From contig DF237045.1 of the NCBI GenBank assembly GCA_000708835.1, positions 145,820-209,819 on the forward strand: 64,000 bases of DNA, written 5' to 3'. Each line of letters begins with the position of its first letter. Position 1 is the stretch's first letter. The DNA is from Klebsormidium nitens (taxonomy: Eukaryota > Streptophyta > Klebsormidiophyceae > Klebsormidiales > Klebsormidiaceae). This document shows positions 10,667 to 22,600 of the stretch, in pieces. The translations under genes and the position numbers were made by a program. A model generated the notes under the pieces. That model did not search any database and was not told the DNA's origin. It was given only the letters and a program-made list of their open reading frames with translations.

Positions 10667-13600
10667 TCAAGTCTCCTGGAACTCGAAGACCTGCACCACG
10701 GTCACCCCTTCCGTTCCGTTGCACTCCGCCAGGAACGGAAGGAGCCGCCAGATCCGGACGGCCAGAATGACGTGCTCCTCCGCATCTTCCTTCTTTGGGG
10801 AGTGTACGTCCGGATAAGTGAACGAAAAGACGAGCTCGCAGCCGTCTTGGCGCGCGGCCCACGCGCGCGCAGCGGGCGACGCGACGCGCAGCTCGACTTG
10901 ACACGTGGCGTCGTACAGGCAGCTGATGGCCAGGAGGTGGATGCGAGGGCTGCCAAGAGACGATTCAATAGGGGTTTGGCAGCTGTTTTGTGGATCAGCG
11001 CTGTTTAAAGGATGCGCGGCGAAGGCCTGCCGAAAAGAAGTAATTTGGAGAAGCTCCGAAGAACTGATCTTGCTGACTTGAGTATTTCTAGTTTCGAATT
11101 CGTTTTGCGAGGACTGAGCGGAGTTTGGAGGCATTCAAGCGGCAAAAAGTCGGACATCAATCTGCTTGAACAAGAATGGTCGAAAAAGCACTATAAGCAC
11201 TTCGCGGAAACCCGGAGTGAAGTATTCAGCCCACGTGCACTCAATCAAACTGGCAAGTCGTACACGGAAGCACAAGAAGACCCCTCCAAAAATGCAATGA
11301 GCAAACAATCCTGTGGCCAAAGTAATCGTTCTTCTGGCGAAACATGCGGTAGAGTTTCGACGCGGAACGAGAGCCAGTTCCTTGGCAAAATTCAAGCTTT
11401 TTTCCGCACCAATCAAAGCGTTCTTTGTTGAACATCACGAGCTACCTGCGAGTCAAAAATGGAGTGACGACACCCCCCACCCCCAAACTCACTCTGTCAT
11501 GGATGAGAGCTCCTTGAGAATCTCGGTGAAGGGCACGTGCTTCGGGACGCGCATCACGAGCAGCGGCACCTTCGCGGCCGCCGAAACTCCCAAACCCTCC
11601 AGCCTTTGCGCGAGCGCGCCCGGGATGCTCTCCCAGGGGACGTCCAGAACGTGACACGTGGCGGACGGGTGGAGGCCCGCGAGCGTCTCGTCCAAAGGCG
11701 CGCGGGCGGCGCTCGCGCGTGCTAGCGCACCGCTTCGGAACTGCCCGCTTGGTTCCAACCGGTCACTCTCGGCTTGCGAATGGGCGTCACTGAAACGCCG
11801 CCCGTCTATCCTCAGCTGGTTATCCTCCAATTGAAGTTGGGCGGATCCCGCCGGAGGTGGAATAGTCCGGTCGAGCACGATTTCCCAGTGGCTTCCGTTG
11901 TCGAGCTGCGCGGTTGAAGCCGACCGGTCGATAGCGGCGTCGCTTTCGCTTTCTAGTGACGTGACGCTGACGTCACTCTGTTCGCTAAACTGGGCGAACA
12001 GCAGGAGGTCCTCGTAATCCTCCGGGGTCGCCTCGCCGAGGCCGAGACGCAAGGGGAGCGCAAGCAACCACATCCGCACGGATCAGAGTGACGTCAGCGT
12101 CACGTCAGCCGCAGGAGAGCAGATTGTCATGCGTTTGCAGCGGATATCTGTCTGGCCTGGTGGCCCGAACGGGTTTGTGGATGTCATGGTTACCGGTGAA
12201 AAGAAGACAGGTTTGTAATATTGCCTCAGACAAGTAAAACCTACGAATCTCAACCAAATCCAGGGCTCATGTCCGTAGCCTGTAAACGAACTGTCCTCGA
12301 AGCAAGCGACTGAGCAGAGGAGGCGAGTCACATCCAAGATAACCCAATTGAACGTTTGGACGCACAATCTGGAAAACATTGTGGCCCTAAGCCCAGTTGA
12401 GACCAGGAAAAGTTGCAAGACAGGATACTCTCTTTAACCGTCCCCATTCAAGCCCAATCTGTGAACGAGAGCAAAAGGAAGAAACGGTCTCATGTTGACA
12501 AGCAGGCACCAGTGGAACTGAGGACATAAAAACGAAGGTTGTCCCGTTTACCTGTCCGAACACGAACGTCAGGACCGCCCCGATGACGACCGCCATGTGG
12601 AAGCCCCGGTTCACGAGCACTCCGTGCGCGACGCCGTGCGCGCGCGCGGCGGCCGCGGCCTCGGCCGCGCACACGCGCCAGTAGAGCGCCACGTGGCGCA
12701 TGAAGGGGAAGCGGAACCAGGCGGTGTGGTCCAGCGAAGCGGCGAACGATTTGGGCACGTGGACGAGCATCCACTCCGGGAGGCGGAAGAAGTTGAACGC
12801 GTGCGAGCCGCGGATTAGTCTCCGTTCGTACGCCAGAAGCCGTTCGTTTATCGCCGCGTCTAGTTGTCCGTATTCACCCAGGGCGCCCCCGGCCCACAGG
12901 TCCCGGTGTGAAAAGGCGCCTCTGGGTCGGACGTCCGCGGCCGCGGAGGCGACAAGCGAGAAGCGCTTATGCGGTGCCACGTGGCCGAGAAGCGCTTCTC
13001 CGCGCCCCGCCCCGAGCGGCTTCATGAAGCAGAACATGACGTCATCCGTGGGGTCCTTGGGGTCGTGTGCGCGCACCATGAGGTCGACGAAGCCGGCCGC
13101 GCGCGCGAGCGCACGCCAGGCGGCGAGCGGCCGGAACGCGCGCACTTCGGACGCTTCCTCGGACGCGGGGACGCCGGTGGCCGCGTTGAAGATGCTGTGG
13201 GCCAAATCGAGGAGAGGAACTAGATCGGGGGTCGCGTCGTGCTCCCTGCACAGACAAAAGAAAGCCCAATTCACGATCAGTGCTTGTCAAATCTTGACAG
13301 AGTTTGTTAGTTATAGTGGGGCCTGTCATGGGCGCGATTTGATGGTCCTTGTCTTAGGAGATACTAATTTGGCAGGCTTTTTTGTTCGTTTATAAGTACT
13401 GGAAGCAGATTCAAAAGAAAGAACTCGTCCAAATGTTGTAGATTTCGGAACGGCGCATTGGTAATCAGCGTAATCAACCTGATAAGGCGCTGTCTTCGAC
13501 TTTCACAAGATAGAGAGCTGGCTTCGAGATCCATACTTTTGATGCACAAGCATCTCATCCGGATAAGATTTGTTCGACCAAGCGTCACTTTGGTGCCACA

Positions 13601-16600
13601 TGATATAACTAATGAGAGAAACTGCGAAGAAATTAAGAAAGGAACGGACAATACACGAAGTTTCGTTACTTGATTTCATCATTCGTTTCAGTCAAGAGAA
13701 AAGTCCTACTAGAACATGATGGCTGCAGTACGAAGGGTCACAAAACACCGGTCCGAAAGAACCGGATCTCGACGACCTTGAGGCGGCAACCCCGTTTCGT
13801 GTCGTTTGCTAGCTAGGAGAATTTGCAGTAATATAAACAACGAGGCTAAAGAAAGCCGGCAGGAATGAATAGACGGACCCTTTTAAGCCTGATAAACAAG
13901 ACGAAGATTGAATCGGCTGAAAGTTGCGGAGATGATTGGTAAGCTTCTATCCATCCAGCGTCCGAACCCCGTTTCTCACCTGATGATGAACAAACCGCCC
14001 GGCGCGAGAACCCTCCGGACGTCCGCCAGAAAGTCTCCAAGTCGTTCCTGGGGCAAATGGTGCAGCCCCATCATGACCGTTACCAGGTCCACGCTGCCCG
14101 GCGGTAACGGTAGCTCCGGACACGTTTGATAGTCATACGCCATGCGCTCGCCCACCGGCCACGGGCGTCCGCGCTCCAGGGCGTCCGCGGGGAAGCGCGC
14201 GCGGTCGTGCGCGACGCACGCGCGGCCGCGCATGCCGAGCGCGCGCCGGAGGCCGACGACGTGGCGGCCGGCGTCGCCCAGGGTTAGCAGGGTTTGGAGG
14301 CGGCCGCCGAAGCCGAGGAGGGAGACGCACGTGGCCATCTGAAAGAGAAGAAAGCGAAGTCGATGAGGAATCCGCAATTCTTGCTAATTCTTCAACGTAC
14401 TACTTTCCGGAGAAGTATCGTTTGTCCGTCCTTTTCGTTGATCCCTTCGCCCTCCCCTTTGTCATTGGTCTCAACGCTTCAAGCACTGAGAAGACGTCTT
14501 TCGGGCAACCGGGAAGAGTCCATTCTACGTAGCGCTGGCCAAAATTAGTTTGGGCGATTCGAATTAGTTTGGGCGAATCGAACTGTCGCTAACGACAAAC
14601 AGATTTGCTTCCTCCGGTTGCCTCTCTCCGTCGAAGGTGCAAAGCTAAGATACTCCCTCGACGCACTCTCAACAACGTAGTCTACGCCCTTGCGTAACAA
14701 CTCTGGCATGTCAATGCCAAGAGGGCTCCTTTCCCACATGAGACCCTTCTGTCATGATTCTGAAGAGCTTTGAAGTGACAATCGTACTCAATTGAAGTCT
14801 GGAAGGTTAAAGAAAAAAGCGACCGCACCGAGGATGGAGTATCGATTGATAAGGCACCTCCGGCACGCGTCAGCGAGATTGGTGCGCATAGCCGATGCTT
14901 CGTTTTGGTGATTGTCACCGCGGATAAAACCGGACGCCCAAAATTGGCGCCAAAGCCGTCCGAGAAGAATTACTCCTGCTTCACACTATCAACACAATTG
15001 ACGCATTCGGGCAGCTTTGTGAAGTGTGAGGCGAAATACTCAAAAACACTGTCATACAAGCGCATGTCTAGCAAAAGAGAACGGATACTACAAAGCCCAG
15101 TTAAAGCGAAGGAACAAAGAAGCAAGTACCTGCTCCACGAGGTCGGCCTTTTGCAGGATCAGTTGCTTCAGCGTCAGCAGCTGCGACCCAAACTTGTGCA
15201 TCGGATGCCGCTCGTCTAGGATCCGCTGCAAGTCCGCGAAGACCTAGACGGAACCGGAATCAGACACGTGTCAGAGTAGCCGCCCGACAAGCTTACAAGT
15301 GCGTCTCTAGAAGAGTGAGGTCGTCAACTATAGCTTCTGACTTCATGAAGAGAATCGATGTGATCGGGAAATCAAGACATTTTTCTAGCATGACTATGAG
15401 TAGAAACCGGTCGTTTCAGTACATGGGTACGTTCAAGCAAAAGAATCTTGGACGGAGCAGATATAGAACATATCAGAACGCGGCTTTCCATCATGAAAGC
15501 TCTGTAGAACAGCGGGTCTTGCTTACTGTGGAAAGCTATGTCCTTCTTACCTGGCTGTCGTCCTTGTCGTGCGGACCCATAGCCGCTTGGCACACGTACG
15601 AATACATCGCGTCCGGGCTCTCCACGTGGAACACGTGGCGCAGGAACAGCTGCAGGCGCGCGCGCAGCGCGTCGCTCGCGAGCACCGCCCGGTACGAGTT
15701 CGTCCGGTGCTCGGACACCGTTTCGATCGGGACCGAGGGATCCCCCCGGGCGCAACTAGGGGCGGCAGAAAAGTCGCCGGAAGAAGGCGCGGATAAAGAT
15801 GGGCAGCTCCGAGTCTGCGTCGAGCTATCGGTGTTACCTAAGTGATTGGTGACACCGACTATGTTGCTGACGTCAATACAATTGGGCAGGACGGAAGTTG
15901 GTGACGTGGCCTGGCGGGCGACGCTGACGTACTCCTTGCCGTATGTGGTGAACCTGTAAAGACCGGAAGAGTCAATTTTGGCTCTCTTGTGTTCAGGTTG
16001 ATTTTTGCTGACCAAGGAACAATCTCAGAGCACTCGAAGAACAGCAAACGTATGCCAGTAACAAGGAAACAATACACGTGTCTTAGGGCAAATCTTAGAA
16101 ATTCAGTTGGGCTTGAGTCCGATGGAGCCGACGGAGTCCGAGGGGATGATATCAGTCTAAAAGCTCGTTCATCTTGTCCACGGACTGCCGCAAGAAACGC
16201 AGGGATACCATACTGAGTACGTTGCAAGGAAAGAACTTCTCACTTTAAGGCTTCAGGCACAGAAAGAATCCCGCAGAGCATGAGTACTTAAAGTTGTTGC
16301 AACAGCCCATGTGCTCAAAGACTTGTGCACAATACGAAAGAGCCCATAAAGATTTGTATTAAAAGGATCTCAACAGCCGACTCAAACGAGGGGCAAAGGT
16401 ATCCACTCAACGACCGGGTCACCCCCAGCTCCCTTGATAGGTGACGGGACGAAGTACTGGTTTTGATACAACTTAACTTCTTCCATAGAAAGGAAAACGA
16501 AGGCAGTCGAGGGAAGCCTTACCAGACGTTGGAGAAGATGTTGTCCGGATCGTACTTGGCCTTGAGCCGGAAGAACTCGCCGATGTTGGGGTACGCTGTC

Positions 16601-19600
16601 CGCAGCTCCTCGGGCGAGTAGTGCGGACGGTACGGCAGGTAGAAGGTGCCTGAACCCGAAATTGGGCTTAGGGTTCCGTCTTTTTTGACAAAGCGATGAA
16701 CGTTTCCAAACTTTTTCTCTCGGTTCCAACAAAATCAGGTGCCACACCTTACGAACTCCAGAGGTCGTCCGTCGTGAGAGACTTTCCAGCTCCCAAAGGG
16801 AAGACGAGAGAACCCTTTTCGAGCACCCCCAACTCGCACTTACGCAACTCAGTAGGTGCGAGATTGACGGAATTCGACGTTATATGACACTCTCCGCCTT
16901 TTGTGGTGGCTATCGAGCACTCCGTTGAAAACAACATCTTGGGTGGAGGTGAAGGGGCCCGAGCTTTTGACAAGCATCGTAACCCACGGATGGCTAGAAT
17001 AACTAGGCACAAAGAAAAAGAAAGCGAAGAATAGACAAGTGTGTCGTGACCGGATACCCACCTCCGAGGCGCAGCGCAGTCTATCAATGTGAACAAAAGC
17101 CTTTTTGCTTGGATCTTGCGTCATCCCTCCGACGCTCGAGTGAGATCTCAGCACCACACTCTTCTAGGTCCTCAAACGAGGAAGCTTCAAAGAAGACAGT
17201 AGCCTTTTGGGAAGGAATGGCTAGAAGCGAGACGAGCCCTGTCCGGGAACCCACCCTCGAGGCGCAGCGTGGCGTCCACGAGTGCCCGGTGGACTGCCCC
17301 GAGCGCCGCGTCTCCCTCCGGCGTGCACGGGAGGCGGAAGTAGAGCACGAACGCGAAGCTGGGGCAGCGGGCGTAGCGCAGGAATGTGGTGGTATCGGGT
17401 TGGAGATACCTGGGGAGATAGAAGGAGTCAGATTAGGAGCCCACAAAGAGCACTCATGCATCAAAGAATAGAGCACGAAGGCGAAGCTGGGGAACCGGGT
17501 GTAGAAGGAACGTCGTGATATCGGGTTGGAGATACCTGCCGGAGATATAAGATTGCCGCAGGAGCCAAGAAAGAGCACTCATTGGAAAGTTTAGAGCACG
17601 AAAGCGAAGCTGGGGAACCGGGCGTGGCGCACAAACGTCGTGGTATTGGCTTGAGGATACCTGCCGGAGATATAAGATTAACGCAGGAGCCAAGAAAGAG
17701 CACTCATTGGAAAGTGTAGAGCACAAAAGCGAAGCTGGGGCACCGAGCGTAACGCAGGAATGTGGTGGTCTTTGATTGGACTTGCCTAAAGGGCCAAGAT
17801 GGGGGATGCGATGTGTCTTTCTTCGTTGTTTTTGTTGTTTGTCTTGTATCTGAGCCGCTGCGCACATTGTGGGCCGCGATCATGCGGTAGAAGAGATGAG
17901 CTTTAGAGATTGAGGACTACAAACGCCAAGGAAGAAGTTGGTGCATAGAATGAGCAAATTTGGAGGGATGCTAAGGGGGCGGCGGGACTTTGACTGGAGA
18001 CATCATGGGAGCAGAGCCCCGGAACTGAGAAAGAGACTTTCAGGGCGCGAACTTCGAACCGTGAAAGATTCCATCATCTTCGAATGAAGCGCTGGGAAAG
18101 TTCTCAAAGGTACGACTAAGGCATCTCGCAAAAGGAGGACCTATTTTGAACGTTGAGTGTCTCCTCTTCTCCTACTCAGATAATTTTTGACAAGCTTTGA
18201 TGCAAATAACCTCTGGTCAACAAGCCTTCCGACCTACCTGTTGCACAACGAGAGAGTTTGTAATACTCACAAATCAGAAAATGTCGAAAACGAACGTCTT
18301 CTGTGTACTTTCGCATGAAGCGAGATGCTTGCCTGATGGTGATGTTGAGCAGCTTGATATCGCAGTGTGCGTCGCTCAGAATGCCCGTCGCGGCCTCCAT
18401 CCAGTCGGCGAATCGATGGTGCGGGACGAAGTATTCCTGGAAGGCAGGTTTGCAACTCTCAGATGCTGAACGGCTGACCCGATTTGCTACAGATACCGTT
18501 AAATTGACTTGAGAAGAGGCGAATAAGAGGCGCGCAGAATTGGAGCAGTACTAAGGTGAGTCAAAGGGCTGAAACCATCTCCGTCATGTTGCTCGTTGCT
18601 TGCAGCGTCAATTTCATTGAGAGCCCCAGGACGCCGAGTAATTCCCAATGACGAGACTCCTGCCAAGCCAAAGCTGTTCAGTTTATCAAACGAAGTTACG
18701 ACAACCCCTCTTATGTAAGTACCCGCAGCAATAATGGTAAAAGCTGTCCACGAAAGCAAAGGAAATTTTTCCTTCCTGGACGATTGCGGTTACCAGCATG
18801 GTTACGAGTACGGTTCCGAGCATGGTTACGAGCATGACTACGAGCACGGATACGAGCATATTTACGAGCACGGTTACGAGAACGAATACGACCATGGTTA
18901 CGAGCATTGTTAGAACTTAACCTTTCCACTTTACCTGAAGAACGTGCGTCTGGTTGAGCCGCACGAGGGGCGCCACGAGGTGCGCGAGCGGGTACGCGCT
19001 CTCGTACAGGATGCAGTTCCGGTCGACCTCCCGCTGCCAGTCGAGCGGAACGCGGAGCAGCCGCTCCAAGGAGAAGCGGAGCTGCGGGGGAAGCAGGCAC
19101 GTGGGTCGTTGACGTCAGCTGACGTCGTTTCATGGACGCGGGTCTCCGCTGCGACCGCAGCACAGGAACGACAGTACATCTATCGAGGATAACACCCCAC
19201 GACCTTAACCTCTCCTTACCAAGATCGAAAACCCACATTCATCACGTAACAGACGGTGACAAACCCACTTTACCGTGACTAGACACCGAGAGCACCAGAC
19301 TCTTAGTTTTGAGAAACAAAGGAGAGTCCGAACCTTTCATCCCAGGAGCCAAAAACCCGAAAGCTCACGACTCCTGCGTGATGCCCACCTTTTGGACGAT
19401 CCTGAGCGGCAAGAGCCACTTGTAGATAAGAGCGCCGGCAGGGCTCATCTGGCGGGGCCCCTCCGGAAGGTCACTAACCGTCGGCTGGCCCTGCGAAACC
19501 AAAACCTTAACCTTAAGTACAGCTTTTCCGTCGAGCTCGCCACCCTATGATCTTTCAGAAATCAGGTTATGGTGCGCAGTCCGATGCCTTGCCGTCGTCC

Positions 19601-22600
19601 AATTGAATGATTCGAGATGATGACTCATGCTCCGACAATCTGGGAAATGATGGCAAGTCTACGCAAACAGCTGTATCCAACTTCTGAAACACTGAAACCC
19701 GGAAAGTCTACAGGTTCTTTGAATGCAACTCGTGAACTTTGCATTTCGTTTGGCTGCTAGAGGCCCGGCAGCAGCGGCGAGACATTGGAATCGGCAACCG
19801 AGGAAGCACTCAAAGAAATTTGACTAACTCAAGTTTAGGACATCTAAGCACAGCGTAGTTCCACGTGCTGACGTCAAGAGCGATCGATCGATCAAGCAGC
19901 CTGCTCGAGCAGGCTGCTTGCACAGATGCTCTTGGATCCAGAGAAAGTTCGACACTCGTGAGGCAGGACCAGAAAGAGAAACACCCCGCTGGAGACTCAT
20001 GATAGCTTACGTGGGAATTTTGCACGGTCAAGTAAGCCGTTCTGCCCCAAGAACTCTACAAAACTGTGCCAGATGAAGTGCAGACACCTCAGCGTTTACG
20101 CCTCATCATTCTTGGAGCCTGAACAAAGCGCGGGAACGCTGGACGAGAATGCTTTACCTTGTTGGAGCGCCTCGAGGTGTAGAGCGAGATCCGGTCGAAC
20201 TTGTGCCACGTCAGCTCGACGCGCGCCAGTTTCATCTCCACCGCCGGGTCCGTCAGCAGAGGCCTGCAAAATGCAGCAAATTTTCAGCAGAAAATCTACG
20301 GAAACCTACTTGACATAAAGTTTAGGAGTTCGAACTCCTCTCGTCGCCGCTCAACAAAATCTTCGCAGTCCGCTGGGCGACCACCTGGCGGAATCACTCA
20401 ATCTATGTCGCCGTTTCGTGCCCCAATCCGTGCTTCCTTAAAAACTGCTGCCAAAGTGAGGGAATTTTGCCTCACAGACATTGAAGAAGGTTCAAGGGGT
20501 CAATCGTGCAAGGTACACAACACGAGGGATGCTGACTTCACAGGTTATACTGAAATACTGGCAAGCAAAATGCCCCTGACGTCATGCTCACGTGTACGCG
20601 TCGACGAACCGGTGCCGATCCAACGTGAGAGACTCCAGCGCGGTCTTCACGTTCGGCACTACGCGCAGCGTCACCTCCGTCAGCACGCCAAACAGACCGT
20701 AGCCGCCGATCACCTGCGGAAATGGACGGTCCCGATGCTTCTGGATTGACATTGACGGTCGTTGTGTGAGTATAAGGGAGAAAGGATTGAACGACGGCAT
20801 GGAGTTGAGAGGAAAAGGATGGAGAAAGCTGGACGTTTCGGACGCTTTTAAGGACTGCTCTTTGGCCTGAAAGGGTGTATTCTGCTCGGAAGGCCAGATG
20901 AAAATGTGCGGGGATGTGAGAATGTTGGCAAAAGGCCAGCGTCTTCAAGGTGAGGAAAGTGGAGGGGAAACCAGTACGTAGGCGGAATTCGCGCAAACAA
21001 GTGTGCCGATGCTTCGCAATGAGTCAGATAAGCGGGCACCTGTTTGCACTTAGAGCAACTGGATTTCCGTGAACGCCTGCGCACTTTGTCGAACGAGACG
21101 TTGCTTGTAGAGTCAGCTTCTGCCAGAAAGAACTGATTAGCGCTTGGTGAAGCGCTCTCCTTCATCATGGCCACGAAAACCCTGACCAATCCAGCGACGC
21201 TGGCAAAGACTCCCCTAAATCCTTCCTGAGAGGGGAGGACCCTCCTGACAAAAAGCTCACCGGAGACAAAGGTCGCTCAGTCGCTTCTTAAGTGTCCCTT
21301 TTTCAAGTGTCCCTCACCAGCGACCCGAGTCAACTAGGTTATCGGATAACCAGTGTCGTTAAAAGGTCAAACCCGGTGCAAAAAAGTGCGACTTACCAGG
21401 AGAGCTTGGCCCAGTTGTGAGGAAAAGGGGTCGGCGTTTTGGTCATAACACACGCTTTTCAAGGAAAAAGGCTTGGCGATTACGTCCCCGTTGCGACGTG
21501 CTAGAGAAAGAGGTCGGCGTCTAGGTGCCGGTCACTGCTGATCAGCAAGGGAAAAGAGTCGGCAAATGCTTCCCGGTTGCGGCTTACTAGGAGAATGTGG
21601 CTAGGATTTTTCGTCCGGGTTGCATTTTGGTAGGAAGAAGAACCCCGGTTTATTGTCCCGGTTGCGACTTACCAGGGAGAACAGCTCGGCGTTCTCGTCC
21701 CGACAACAATTGACCACGTGTCCGTTTGCGTCGACGAGCCGCAGCCGCAGAACGGCCTCGTGCATGGCGCAGTCCGCCGTGATGCCGTGCGCATTCACAC
21801 TGATGCTCCCACCCACGGAGAAGGAGCAGTAGGACTGCGAGGTGAACGGGCTCGTCAGGCACAAGCCGCCGAGAAGATGATCAATGAAACTCGTGTGTTA
21901 ATGGAAATCAAAATGTAGTGAGACGAGCGATCCGATGACATTTGGCAATAAAGTTTTGATATATACAAGAGGCCGATGCTCCATATGTGTACACATCAAG
22001 TTTTCGGACTCCAAATTATCCTCACCACGCAGCAAACCAAACCCTCCATTGTAAGGTATGCTGACTTACATCACAGGAGTGAGGGACTTGGGGTGTTCTC
22101 AATCTAACCAGATCAACCAACGAAGCAACACCCACAAGTTACCTGCATGATCATTGGCGACACTCCAAAGTCGTTGAGGTACTTGATAAGGTCGCCCCAA
22201 GTCGCGCCCGGGCCAACTGACACCGTCTGCGAGGCCGGGTCGTAGCGCATGCTGTTGAGGTACTTGGTGTCAATCAGGAAGCCGCCCGGCGCCAAGATGT
22301 GACCGCCCATCGTGTGGGACTGGCCCCGCATGGAAACCTGGGGACGTTGCGTTTCTGTGTTAGGTGCTAAACTGGAAAGGGATGTATCTTACTGATCGGC
22401 GAAAAAAGAATTGCCAGAGAATGGTGGTCGACACAAGCGCGTGAACGTGCAAAGTTGGTGGAAAGAAGAAGCAGATCTGTCCATCTTCTCAAGATCAAAT
22501 TGAACCTGCACTTTGGTAAGAAACTGCGGTGGAAAACGGCTGAATCAATGGAACACTGAGCAGAATAAAAGAAAGGTGCTTTCGGTCCAAACAACGTCCT

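Noticed and set aside
12700-13395. 231-aa plus-strand ORF
   Set aside because: It is antisense to exon 14 of the fusion gene. High GC keeps the other frames open, and it has no family features.
15315-15845. 176-aa plus-strand ORF
   Set aside because: It lies opposite exon 11 of the fusion gene, whose splice sites and phase are well supported.
17341-17785. CRISPR-like array
   Set aside because: The regular spacing is from duplicated exon edges in a eukaryotic intron. Repeats are long and diverged, and there are no unique spacers.
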